DNA from: Bacillus sp. FJAT-45350
GTDB taxonomy: Bacteria; Bacillota; Bacilli; Bacillales; NISU01
Assembly (NCBI RefSeq): GCF_002335805.1
Contig: NZ_NISU01000001.1
Span: 1,930,079 to 1,994,078, forward strand
Length of the DNA: 64,000 nucleotides
Direction: 5' to 3'
This document shows, piece after piece, positions 36,881 to 45,297 of this stretch (position 1 is the first letter of the stretch; every line of letters begins with the position of its first letter). The notes beneath the pieces are model-generated. The model saw nothing but the letters and a program-made list of their open reading frames with translations, was not told the origin of the DNA and searched no databases. Both the position numbers and the translations under genes were made by a program.

Positions 36881-37498
36881 CTAGCCACTAAAATCTTTTA
36901 GCCTGCTGACGTTTTCATTATAACGATTCACATAAAGTTCAAGCCTTTTTACAACGTACTCTAGTACTGACCAACAAGTGATTAATAAAATTGCTATTGA
37001 AAGTATATCAAAATAGAGTAAGCTTCCTATGTTCATGTTTACAAACATATCTTTCATAACAAGTGAAAGAATCAAATCCCCATGTCCTGTTCCTATCAAT
37101 ACAGTTGCTAACCGCACTGAATTTTTTTTAATAAGAGCAATGACTAAAAGCGCTATCATCATTCCTATCATCCAGCTTTGATGAAACATAATAATAACGG
37201 GGTCATAAATCCCAAATAAATGAAAAGATACGTATAATAATGTACACATTAAGCAAACGATAAATACAAATAGTTTTTGGGTTCGTTGAAAAGTTCCTAT
37301 TAATCCATAGCCAATGAATAAACAAGTTATAAAAGCAAGATGAAAGCTAAACCCTAAAAAAGTAATTGAATATTGTACAGATATTATTAAAAATAATATA
37401 GTTAGTGATAATCTTGTCCGCCTTTTTCCCTTTTCCATAATAAACGTACAGTAAAGCCAAAACATCCAAGAAAACCAGTAAAAGAAAATACCATCCAT
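36881..37498 (-). CDS. yphA: YphA-like integral membrane protein
   Basis: The 205-residue hydrophobic protein has about six membrane segments and few polar loops. A short charged tail (KRLELYVNRYNENVSRLKDFSG in part) follows. ATG 37498 is chosen with GGAGGTG upstream. The position between fni/ypzI and der fits B. subtilis yphA. The yphB/seaA gene that follows yphA in B. subtilis is not seen here, and the 288 bases between this gene and der hold nothing recognisable. The function is unknown. Confidence 0.7.
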   Translation of the reverse strand: MDGIFFYWFSWMFWLYCTFIMEKGKRRTRLSLTILFLIISVQYSITFLGFSFHLAFITCLFIGYGLIGTFQRTQKLFVFIVCLMCTLLYVSFHLFGIYDPVIIMFHQSWMIGMMIALLVIALIKKNSVRLATVLIGTGHGDLILSLVMKDMFVNMNIGSLLYFDILSIAILLITCWSVLEYVVKRLELYVNRYNENVSRLKDFSG

Positions 37499-37665
37499 CA
37501 ATTTTCACCTCCATTTTTTAAGCGTCCACTATCAATTTCCGAGTTATAAGCTTCTCCTTTCATTATTGAACATTTTTTTAGAAGCTAATCATTTTTTTAC
37601 AATTATTACAACATGTATGTCGACTTAAAATGGAGGAAAACTAACAATTGAAGGAGGGATGACGA

Positions 37666-37797
37666 ATGGGTAAGGACAGACAAGAAACGAAGCTAAGAAA
37701 AGAAGGAAAAGTTGCAAGTGACAGAGACCAAAGCTTGCATTATGGTGGCGCTACAAAATTAGAGGGGCCAGATGAAGCAAGGAAAAGACAAAAGTAA
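37666..37797 (+). CDS. ypzI: YpzI-like small protein, 43 residues
   Basis: This plus-strand gene encodes MGKDRQETKLRKEGKVASDR followed by DQSLHYGGATKLEGPDEARKRQK and a TAA. GAAGGAGGG lies before the ATG. The strongly charged, hydrophilic product with its GKDRQE start and DRDQSLHYGGAT core resembles YpzI of B. subtilis, found at the same place between fni and yphA. It runs against its neighbours and ends at a bidirectional terminator. It is probably a sporulation-linked protein, but the sequence does not show its role. Confidence 0.85.
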   Translation: MGKDRQETKLRKEGKVASDRDQSLHYGGATKLEGPDEARKRQK

Positions 37798-37812
37798 GAG
37801 ATTTGCCCATAC

Positions 37813-37841
37813 AAAAAACACCATAATAAATGGTGTTTTTT
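37813..37841. terminator. Bidirectional terminator between ypzI and fni
   Basis: A run of six A plus CACCAT pairs with ATGGTG plus six T over a five-base loop. It lies between two convergent genes and has T-runs on both strands. Confidence 0.9.
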
Positions 37842-37860
37842 GTATAATTATGTAGTCCTT

Positions 37861-38922
37861 TTATTTCATTCGTTCAGACATCATTTTTGAGGCTAATCCT
37901 CTTTGTTCAAGCCAATGGTGTGTATCCCCATTTATGACAATCGGTGCTTTTTGAAGCTTAGCTATTGTTGTCGTCCCTAATGCAGTCATAATCATCTTCA
38001 TATCTTCATGAATTTCTTGGATTTGTGTAGTTAGTGCTTCAATTCCTTCTTCCATCATAATCTTAAGGAAATAGCCAGCAATTCCAGTTGCTGAAGCACC
38101 TAAGGTAATCGCTTTGACAATATCAAGCGCATTTTGTAGACCGCCCGAACCTATTACTGATAATGTTGGTGCACTAAGTTTTGCCTCAACTATCGAAGAA
38201 GAAGTAGAAATACCCCAGTCATTAAAGTATTCTAGTTTTTTTTGCCTTCTTTCATTTTCAATTGCCGAGAAATTTGTTCCACCAAAACCACCTACATCAA
38301 GGATAGAAACCCCGACATCGGCTAATTGCTTAGCTGTGTCACCACTCATCCCAAATCCAACTTCCTTAACAATGACAGGAACGCCAACCTTGAGAACGAT
38401 ATCTTCAATACGCTTAATTGCATCAATAAAGGAACGGTCTCCCTCAGGCATCACTAATTCTTGTATTGTATTCAAATGAATTTGAATGCCATTTGCTTCA
38501 ATCATATCAACAGCACGTTTTGCTTGGTCGACCGTAGCTTCGCTACCTAAGTTACCGATAACAATCCCATTTGGATGTTGCTCACGTATCACTTTATAAG
38601 ATGGGATTTGTTCAGGTTCTTTAATTGCAGCCATTTGAGATCCTACAGCCACAGCTAAATTACAGCTAGCGGCTACTTTTGCTAATTGCTTATTTATCTC
38701 AACAGTTTTTTCTCCGCCCCCACCAGTCATTGCGTTGATAAAAATAGGCGAACTCAAATGAAGTTCGCCTATTTCTGTAGAGAGGTCTACTTGTTCAACG
38801 CTGCTATTCGGTAAGCTGTTATGAACAAATTGAACATCGTCAAGTCCATGAGTACGCTTTTGACCAGTAGTAATTGCGTGTTTTATGTGTTCTAGCTTCC
38901 TAGTAGCCCTGCTCTCATTCAT
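37861..38922 (-). CDS. fni: Isopentenyl-diphosphate delta-isomerase, type 2 (FMN)
   Basis: The 353-residue FMN- and NADPH-dependent enzyme interconverts isopentenyl and dimethylallyl diphosphate, feeding prenyl chains for menaquinone. The signatures are [11 protein letters not shown] near 61, VGSQMAA near 93, [16 protein letters not shown] near 150-165 with the metal-binding glutamine and glutamate, and [15 protein letters not shown] near 207. It ends a short block with ypfD, whose stop codon lies 12 bases upstream. Confidence 0.95.
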   Translation of the reverse strand: MNESRATRKLEHIKHAITTGQKRTHGLDDVQFVHNSLPNSSVEQVDLSTEIGELHLSSPIFINAMTGGGGEKTVEINKQLAKVAASCNLAVAVGSQMAAIKEPEQIPSYKVIREQHPNGIVIGNLGSEATVDQAKRAVDMIEANGIQIHLNTIQELVMPEGDRSFIDAIKRIEDIVLKVGVPVIVKEVGFGMSGDTAKQLADVGVSILDVGGFGGTNFSAIENERRQKKLEYFNDWGISTSSSIVEAKLSAPTLSVIGSGGLQNALDIVKAITLGASATGIAGYFLKIMMEEGIEALTTQIQEIHEDMKMIMTALGTTTIAKLQKAPIVINGDTHHWLEQRGLASKMMSERMK

Positions 38923-38934
38923 CTAAATCACCTA

Positions 38935-40089
38935 TTACTTATATTTTTTTAATTGGTCACCTATCATATCACCTAATGAAAAGCCTTTATGTTCTTCTTC
39001 ATTTCTTTCATACTCTTGATACTGCTGTTGTTGAATTGATGCATCATCTTCTAATAATTCACGAATGCTTAGTGAAATACGTTTCTCATTCATATTTACA
39101 TCTAACACTTTTACTTCAACTGTATCGCCTTCTGTAAGAACTTCACTTGGTGTTCCAATGTGACGATTAGCAATTTGAGATATATGAACAAGTCCCTCGA
39201 CACCTGGTGCAACTTCAATGAAAGCTCCAAAGGAAACTAGACGTTTAACTGTACCTTCGACAACATCACCTTCTTTAAACTTCCCTTCAATAGCTTGCCA
39301 AGGTCCTGGTAACGTATCCTTAATTGAAAGGGAAACTCTTTCGTTATCTACATCAACTGAAAGGACTTTCACCTTAACTTTGTCCCCTTCATTAACAACT
39401 TCTGAAGGTGTATCAACACGTTGGTGTGATAATTGCGAAATATGTACAAGTCCATCAACACCACCAATATCAACGAAAGCTCCAAAGTCCGTTAGACGCT
39501 GAACTGTACCTTCAATGACGTCACCTTCTGAAATCGTGTGAAGTACTTTCTTTTTACTTTCTTCAACTTCAGCATCTAATACAGCACGTTGAGATAGAAT
39601 TAATTTTTTATTTTCTCGATCAATTTCAACTACCTTTAAACGAAGGGTACGACCTTTGTAATCAGAAAAATCTTCAACATAATGACGCTCTACTAATGAT
39701 GCTGGAATGAAACCACGAACACCTACATCCACAACTAATCCACCCTTAACAACATCAGCCACTTCTACTTCCATAACTTCTCCTGATTCAAACTTCTGTT
39801 GCAGCTCAGTCCATGCCTTTTCAGCTTGCACAGCACGCTTTGACAAGACCAGCTCATCATCTTCTGATTTAATGACCTTTAATTCTACTTCATCACCTTC
39901 AGATAATACATCACTAACCTTTTCAACGTGTAGGCTTGAAAGCTCACTAATAGGAACAATGCCATCTACTTTAAAGCCAACATCAACTAATGCTTGTTTA
40001 TCTTCTACTTTTGATACCTTACCTGTAACTACTTCTCCTACTGCAAAGGACTTCATTTCAGTCAATTCTTGATTCATATCTTCCACCAT
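38935..40089 (-). CDS. ypfD: S1-domain RNA-binding protein YpfD
   Basis: The 384-residue acidic protein consists of four S1 domains, each starting with a G-x-V-x-G-x-V pattern (GEVVTGKV, GEVMEVEV, GDVIEGTV, GDVVEGTV) and reaching to about residue 345. A charged tail follows. It is the short Firmicutes homologue of ribosomal protein S1 (six domains in E. coli). ATG 40089 (MVEDMNQELTE) follows GGAGG and is similar to the B. subtilis start. Confidence 0.92.
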   Translation of the reverse strand: MVEDMNQELTEMKSFAVGEVVTGKVSKVEDKQALVDVGFKVDGIVPISELSSLHVEKVSDVLSEGDEVELKVIKSEDDELVLSKRAVQAEKAWTELQQKFESGEVMEVEVADVVKGGLVVDVGVRGFIPASLVERHYVEDFSDYKGRTLRLKVVEIDRENKKLILSQRAVLDAEVEESKKKVLHTISEGDVIEGTVQRLTDFGAFVDIGGVDGLVHISQLSHQRVDTPSEVVNEGDKVKVKVLSVDVDNERVSLSIKDTLPGPWQAIEGKFKEGDVVEGTVKRLVSFGAFIEVAPGVEGLVHISQIANRHIGTPSEVLTEGDTVEVKVLDVNMNEKRISLSIRELLEDDASIQQQQYQEYERNEEEHKGFSLGDMIGDQLKKYK

Positions 40090-40187
40090 TGATAATAGCC
40101 TCCTTCTACCCGAATTAACGGGAACATCTCACATGATTTATATAGTCTTCTTTCACTAAAGCGAAAGAGATTAAACAAGTTAAGAGT

Positions 40188-40772
40188 TTATACTCGGTGC
40201 TCTTCAATTAAGGAACGAATGCCCTCCATGATGTACTCAGTTGCTTCATCCGCTGATTTCTTTAGTTCTCTATATTCAGTAAAGTCTAATGGTTCCCCAT
40301 AAACTAATTTAATTTTATTAAACTTCTTAAAAGGTCCTATGATTGCACAAGGTAATATAACAGCATTAGTGCGAAGAGCAAAAAATCCCGCACCTGTTAG
40401 GCCTTTACCAAGTTCTCCATCTTTACTTCTCGTACCTTCTGGAAATAGACCGAGCATATTATCTTCTTTTAAGATTGCTAGACCATTTCTAAGGGCTTGT
40501 TTATCGCCCATTCCTCTTTTGACAGGAAACGCTCCAACTTTAGGTAACAAACCTTTTAACACTGGGATATCAAAAAGCTCAGCTTTCGCCATAAAGTTTA
40601 TCGGTCTTTCTATAAAACAACCAAGAAATGGAGGGTCTAAGTTACTTATATGGTTGCAACATAAAATAACGGGACCTTCCTTAGGAATGTTATCAGACCC
40701 TATTACTTCCGGCTTATAAAAAGAACGAAGATACGTTCTGAATATTGTTTGTCCAAATACATATGTATCCAT
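40188..40772 (-). CDS. plsC: 1-acylglycerol-3-phosphate acyltransferase
   Basis: The 194-residue acyltransferase has the catalytic NHISNLD motif (His41, Asp46) and FPEGTRS near 109-115 for phosphate binding. It would acylate lysophosphatidic acid at the membrane surface, following PlsY. It lies four bases after cmk, so it is translated from the same message. B. subtilis plsC is at another locus, but the cmk-plsC pair is common in other Firmicutes. Confidence 0.92.
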   Translation of the reverse strand: MDTYVFGQTIFRTYLRSFYKPEVIGSDNIPKEGPVILCCNHISNLDPPFLGCFIERPINFMAKAELFDIPVLKGLLPKVGAFPVKRGMGDKQALRNGLAILKEDNMLGLFPEGTRSKDGELGKGLTGAGFFALRTNAVILPCAIIGPFKKFNKIKLVYGEPLDFTEYRELKKSADEATEYIMEGIRSLIEEHRV

Positions 40773-40776
40773 AAAT

Positions 40777-41448
40777 CTACTTCCTTTTTTCAGCCAACTG
40801 AAGAATTGTTTGTACTACATCTACTATCGACATTGAGGTTGAATCAATTTCAATCGCATCTTCTGCTTTCCTTAAAGGTGCAATCTCTCGATTTGAATCT
40901 TTCTCGTCTCGTAGTGCAATATCCTTCTTTAGTTGCTCTAAATCTGATTGATAACCCTTTTCTAGGTTTTCCTCATGACGCCGTCTAGCTCGTTCGTCTA
41001 CAGTAGCATTTAGAAATACCTTTAGCTCTGCATCTGGTAGCACATGAGTCCCAATATCTCTTCCATCCATTACCGCACCACCAACTGAAGCTAATTGTCG
41101 TTGCTGAATTAACATAGCATCTCGAACAACTTTATGACTAGCAACAAGAGAAACATTATTTGTAACGTCAGTTAAGCGAATTTCTTCGGTAACATTAACA
41201 TCATTAATGAAAACGTCCGCTGTTACTCCTTTTGTTGTAAGCTTAATAACAATTTCGTCCAGTAAAGGTTTGAAAGTAGCTTCATCTTCAAGATTAATCT
41301 GACTTTCTAACGCTTGATACGTAATCGCTCGATACATAGCGCCTGTATCTATATAGACATACTCAAGCTTCTTTGCCACTTCTTTTGCTACTGTACTTTT
41401 CCCAGCACCTGCTGGACCGTCAATCGCAATATTTATTCTTTTACTCAT
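40777..41448 (-). CDS. cmk: Cytidylate kinase
   Basis: The 223-residue kinase has the P-loop GPAGAGKSTV at 11-20, YIDTGAMYRAIT for nucleotide binding near 34, and DGRDIGTHVLPDAELKVFLNA (in part) with the CMP site. It phosphorylates CMP and dCMP. ATG 41448 is chosen with GAGGTG before it. An upstream start would add ten residues without support. Confidence 0.96.
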   Translation of the reverse strand: MSKRINIAIDGPAGAGKSTVAKEVAKKLEYVYIDTGAMYRAITYQALESQINLEDEATFKPLLDEIVIKLTTKGVTADVFINDVNVTEEIRLTDVTNNVSLVASHKVVRDAMLIQQRQLASVGGAVMDGRDIGTHVLPDAELKVFLNATVDERARRRHEENLEKGYQSDLEQLKKDIALRDEKDSNREIAPLRKAEDAIEIDSTSMSIVDVVQTILQLAEKRK

Positions 41449-41575
41449 TTCACACCTCATTAAACCGAGAATGAGCAAATGGAATTTATCTATTTATTCA
41501 CACAATATCATACCATATTCAGCTTAGATGGTCTAATTTAATCCATTTGTTCAAACCCTAAAGTTTTTATCTAAA

Positions 41576-42265
41576 TTACGACTTTTTTCGCTTAGCCGCT
41601 ACTTGCTTTTCAAAGCAAAAACGAATCACTTTTTGTCGGTCTTGCTCGCCGATTGTAACAAATTGAAGAGAAGCTCTCTCTCTTGTCTCAGGAAATTTCT
41701 TAAACACTCGTACAATTTTACATACTGTTTTAACATAGTAAGTTTCCCCTGATTGCATAGGTAGTACGAGCCAACAGTACAATTCGCCCTCATGAGGAAT
41801 TTTTTTACCCGGTGGTATTACAATTGCAGCACCACCCCCACTTATGTCAAGAGTAATTGTTGTAAACGGGTCAAACTCATTAACTTTGGGGTGAATCGCA
41901 ACATCTACTGAGGTATCAACCCTTACATAATTACGCCTTTGAATTCGTACATAGTTTTCTTTGCCTGGGTCCTTCAATAATAGTGTTGGCACTTGCCCTT
42001 TCTGTCTCCCTTGAATTTCTGTTTCAAAAGAGTAAACAGCTTGGTCCTTACCGACAAACCAGGCACTAAATTGGGTTCCTTCAAAAAAATAACTTATTTT
42101 TTTTGTTTCCTCACTTACTGGATAATCAATAACAAACTTGTCCTTTTGTAAATCGACAAGCCTGGATTTAAATCTCCGTGAGCTTAATTTATCTTTATTA
42201 TGATCCTTTTCATTATTTACTTCTTCTTTTAGTTCAAGAAAAATAGTTGTCCCAATCTCAATCAA
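41576..42265 (-). CDS. motI: PilZ-domain c-di-GMP receptor MotI (YpfA)
   Basis: The 229-residue protein has an N-terminal YcgR-like domain (about 1-95) and a PilZ domain (about 105-215). Both c-di-GMP boxes are present: RRNYVR at 110-115 and DISGGG at 140-145. In B. subtilis the protein binds c-di-GMP and then acts as a clutch on the flagellar stator MotA. Conservation of the two boxes suggests the same use here. It stands alone between ypeB and cmk. Confidence 0.9.
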   Translation of the reverse strand: MIEIGTTIFLELKEEVNNEKDHNKDKLSSRRFKSRLVDLQKDKFVIDYPVSEETKKISYFFEGTQFSAWFVGKDQAVYSFETEIQGRQKGQVPTLLLKDPGKENYVRIQRRNYVRVDTSVDVAIHPKVNEFDPFTTITLDISGGGAAIVIPPGKKIPHEGELYCWLVLPMQSGETYYVKTVCKIVRVFKKFPETRERASLQFVTIGEQDRQKVIRFCFEKQVAAKRKKS

Positions 42266-42368
42266 TCGAAAAACTTCCTCCCCATTTTTATATGGTTAGT
42301 CCACTAATAATAGTTCCCAAAAAAAGTGGGAAATGGTCTCTATTGATTATTATGGCATGAATTTAGAA

Positions 42369-42399
42369 AAAGAAGAAGCAATAAATACGCTTCTTCTTT
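42369..42399 (-). terminator. ypeB-sleB operon terminator
   Basis: AAAGAAGAAGC and GCTTCTTCTTT pair perfectly across a nine-base loop, with TTTTTC following on the minus strand. It lies eight bases after the ypeB stop. Confidence 0.85.
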
Positions 42400-42406
42400 G
42401 AAAAAA

Positions 42407-43762
42407 TTATGAGGTTTGATAGATTGGTTCTGCTCTGTCAAGCTTCTCTACATGTTCTTCATCACCGTTTTCTGCATTAATGAAGATACGATATGTATCA
42501 TCGTTAATAACACCATAAAACTCGTAACAAAGAACTTCATCTCCAATGTCATTTATGATCACAGCGAGATGATCTTCCATAACTTCTAATTTTCCATTTA
42601 AGTAATCTCTAGCTTCTTCTTTCGTAATACTTGGTTGACTAAGGTCACGGTCATCTTTGTGGTTTAATAAATAGTCTTCACCTTCGTATCCGATAACAAC
42701 ACCATCGTCTAATGCCACTTCAATCACAATATGATCAGCATATATGCGAACATTATCATCTAAGTAAGCAAATTCGAACACTCCAATTGAATCATATTGC
42801 TTACTATCAACAAGTTGCATACCTTGAATGCCATTTCTCTCTAAAAATTGTTTTGCATTCTCAGAAGCTTCGTTTAAACTTATGTTTTGTTCAGCAATTT
42901 CACGATTCTGCAAGAACCATAGAACATGTCCACCACTTTCAGTAATGTCCATATAATAATGTGTTTCATGATCAGGGTCATCAATCGTTAAGCTATAAGC
43001 TTTATAAGCTAATCCATCTCCCGTTTCAGCAACGTGTACCTCTACATTTTCATCAATACCAATAAATTCTAATCCTTTTTGTCTCGCTTCATCGGCATTG
43101 ATTGTTTCACCATTCAATCTTTCTGCCAGGTCCTCATCATTATAAACATCCATTTGTGAAAAGCCCGCTCCCCATTCGGTTTCGCTATAGCCCGTCACCA
43201 TCTCGTTTACGTGTTCAAAACCGTTTAATACTGTATTATCAAGAGGCTCATTCATTGCTTGAACTTCTTTGTCAATATCTAACCAGCGTAAATCGTTTTG
43301 TAATAAATTTGCTTGTGCTCTCCGCAACTCATTTTGAACATCTGAAGACATGTGATACAAATGTTCTATTGTGTTATATTCCTCAGACGTTAATGGTTCC
43401 GTTTCCAAGTCCCGTACCGCTGTTTTATAACTAAATGTACCTACATCATCTAAAAACTTTTTCGCTTCGTGTAATTCCATCATCCCTATTGGTAACTGTC
43501 CGATTTCACTTTGAGCTAGTGAAGTTACCCTCCAAATATCAGCAAGCTTAGGTGAGATATGCTTTTTCGTATTCATCGCTAATACCGCACCTAAATCATC
43601 ATCTAACTGATCCATATGATATACAAGTGAGTGAAAGGCACGTTGATAACTAGCCTCTACATTATTTGCCAGCACTACATTTTGCTGACTTTCAGAATAT
43701 CCCCAATACCCAGTTGCAATTATTCCTAGTGCTAATACTCCAATTAAGATAGAACGAATCAA
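42407..43762 (-). CDS. ypeB: Germination protein YpeB
   Basis: The 451-residue protein has one N-terminal membrane segment (about 4-20) and a long soluble part that ends in PepSY-like repeats (for example near 225-290 and 300-375). YpeB is made in the forespore with SleB and each protein stabilises the other at the inner membrane and in the cortex. The gene lies 16 bases after sleB and ends the operon. The length fits the family. Confidence 0.95.
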   Translation of the reverse strand: MIRSILIGVLALGIIATGYWGYSESQQNVVLANNVEASYQRAFHSLVYHMDQLDDDLGAVLAMNTKKHISPKLADIWRVTSLAQSEIGQLPIGMMELHEAKKFLDDVGTFSYKTAVRDLETEPLTSEEYNTIEHLYHMSSDVQNELRRAQANLLQNDLRWLDIDKEVQAMNEPLDNTVLNGFEHVNEMVTGYSETEWGAGFSQMDVYNDEDLAERLNGETINADEARQKGLEFIGIDENVEVHVAETGDGLAYKAYSLTIDDPDHETHYYMDITESGGHVLWFLQNREIAEQNISLNEASENAKQFLERNGIQGMQLVDSKQYDSIGVFEFAYLDDNVRIYADHIVIEVALDDGVVIGYEGEDYLLNHKDDRDLSQPSITKEEARDYLNGKLEVMEDHLAVIINDIGDEVLCYEFYGVINDDTYRIFINAENGDEEHVEKLDRAEPIYQTS

Positions 43763-43778
43763 TTACTTCACCTCCAAC

Positions 43779-45044
43779 CTATTTAGCAAATACATGTTTC
43801 CCAATTGTTTTAATTTGCGGTCTTGACCAAATCCAAGGTGACCTCGCTGTAGAAGGGTTAAAGAAATACAATGCATGCCCAGTAGGATCCTGACCATTTA
43901 CTGCATCTAACACTGCTCTTCTTGCTTCATCACTTGGATTGTTATAAATCGTACCATTAGCAACTGGTTCAAATGCACGTGGTTCAAAAATAACTTCAGA
44001 AATTGTATTTGGAAAATCTGAGCTATTTACCCGATTTAAAATAACAGCAGCTACCGCTACCATACCAACATATGGTTCACCCCGTGATTCAGCATGAACA
44101 CACTGAGCCATAAGTTGAATGTCATTATCACTCATACCACTTGGTACATTTATTGCCTGCTCAATTGTTGGCTCGTCATCTCCTGGTGCAACAGGTGCCT
44201 CTTCAGCTGGTACTGGCTCCTCCGGTGTTGGTGCAGGCTCCTCTGGTGCAGGCGCTGCTTCTTCCGGAGTTGGCGTAGGCACTTCTGGAGTTGGTTGAGC
44301 TTCATCAGGCACTGGCGCTCCTTCTTCTGGTGCTGGTACTCCTTCTTGTGGTGCTGGTACTCCTTCTTCTGGTGCTGGTACTCCTTCTTCTGGTGCTGGC
44401 GCTCCTTCTTCTGGTGCTGGCGCTCCTTCTTCTGGTGCTGGTACTCCTTCTTGTGGTGCTGGTACTCCTTCTTCTGGTGCTGGTACTCCTTCTTCTGGTG
44501 CTGGCGCTCCTTCTTCTGGTGCTGGCGCTCCTTCTTCTGGTGCTGGTACTCCTTCTTCTGGTGCTGGTACTCCTTCTTCTGGTGCTGGCGCTCCTTCTTC
44601 TGGTGCTGCATCTCTCTTAGCTACACCCGTCCTGCTACCTTTTTCACCTTTTTGATTTTCTAGCGGTACGCCACCGTAATGAGTAAATTTTCTTCCTTCT
44701 CGTAGTGCTTGGTGAACAAATTCTTTATTAAAGTCCGTGGACCTCTCTAGCATATCTTTCATTTGTGGACCTACTAATCCATCAACATCTAATCCAAACT
44801 CTTCTTGGTATTTACGAACACTCCAATATGTGCTCCAGCCATATACTCCGTCAATTGTCCCATCGTAGAAACCGTTATACTGAAGTCTTGACTGTAATTC
44901 GACCACATCGTCGCCTGTTGCTCCTCTTTGAACAATTTGTTCAGAAAATGCTCCAACAGGTTCGCTTCCTAATACAAAAAAGAAATGACTCATACATAGC
45001 AAGATTATCATTGGATACATCCATGCTCTATGTTTGTTGCTCAT
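43779..45044 (-). CDS. sleB: Spore cortex-lytic enzyme SleB with a long repeat linker
   Basis: The 421-residue protein starts with a signal segment (about 8-33), then a peptidoglycan-binding domain (about 36-98, GATGDDVVELQSRLQYNGFYDG in part). A repeat linker of PAPEEG units follows (about 145-260). The C-terminal hydrolase_2 domain (about 302-421) has the catalytic glutamate in AQCVHAESRGEPYVGM. It is a lytic transglycosylase that opens the spore cortex in germination. B. subtilis SleB is near 305 residues, and the excess is mostly linker. ATG 45044 is chosen for the GGAGG eight bases before it. Confidence 0.95.
   Translation of the reverse strand: MSNKHRAWMYPMIILLCMSHFFFVLGSEPVGAFSEQIVQRGATGDDVVELQSRLQYNGFYDGTIDGVYGWSTYWSVRKYQEEFGLDVDGLVGPQMKDMLERSTDFNKEFVHQALREGRKFTHYGGVPLENQKGEKGSRTGVAKRDAAPEEGAPAPEEGVPAPEEGVPAPEEGAPAPEEGAPAPEEGVPAPEEGVPAPQEGVPAPEEGAPAPEEGAPAPEEGVPAPEEGVPAPQEGVPAPEEGAPVPDEAQPTPEVPTPTPEEAAPAPEEPAPTPEEPVPAEEAPVAPGDDEPTIEQAINVPSGMSDNDIQLMAQCVHAESRGEPYVGMVAVAAVILNRVNSSDFPNTISEVIFEPRAFEPVANGTIYNNPSDEARRAVLDAVNGQDPTGHALYFFNPSTARSPWIWSRPQIKTIGKHVFAK
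44310..44608 (-). repeat. 21-bp coding repeats in sleB (PAPEEG heptads)
   Basis: The linker has 14 tandem copies of a 21-bp unit encoding PAPEEG(A/V), plus a degenerate fifteenth. Two units read PAPQEGV. Units 4-8 and 9-13 have the same order (A, A, V, V, QV), so a 105-bp block was duplicated whole. Further proline- and acid-rich sequence follows to the hydrolase domain. Copy number should vary between strains. Confidence 0.92.
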
Positions 45045-45167
45045 GTTGCTTACCTCCTTGAGCTCTTTTTTAATGATTTTCACAGTGATTTGACCTTTTA
45101 CCTATGATTGTCACTTTCGTAGTTGTATTGTTTGTAGTCATCCATTTTTTATACAAAAATACCATAA

Positions 45168-45294
45168 AATTATGAGTTATGATGGATGAGTTTTGAATTA
45201 GGAAAGAAAAAATCTCCGAGATGAAATAATTTTCATCTCGGAGATTTTTTTAAAGTTCTTTCAATTCATAACTCATAACCCATCATTCATAATT
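45168..45294. repeat. Inverted heptad-like repeats around the metH terminator
   Basis: The left arm (about 45168-45199) and right arm (about 45262-45294) are related as imperfect inverted repeats of the TTATGAG/TTATGAA type seen in the 3189-3356 array. The metH terminator lies in the middle. The arrangement looks like a dispersed AT-rich element or a foldback unit. Confidence 0.5.
45207..45250 (-). terminator. metH operon terminator
   Basis: Two perfect 20-base arms, 45207-45226 and 45231-45250, with the core TCTCCGAGATGA and a four-base loop, end in runs of T. It lies about 50 bases after the metH stop and upstream of sleB. The A/T tails also allow it to work in both directions. Confidence 0.92.
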
Positions 45295-45297
45295 AAC

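Noticed and set aside
44094-44663. Long open frames on the plus strand and in a second minus-strand frame across the sleB repeats, reading CWYSFFWCWRS, LLLVLVLLL and QHQKKEYQ patterns
   Set aside because: They are out-of-frame shadows of the 21-bp repeat, which has no stop in several frames. They have no ribosome site and a product composition that is pure repeat. sleB explains the region.
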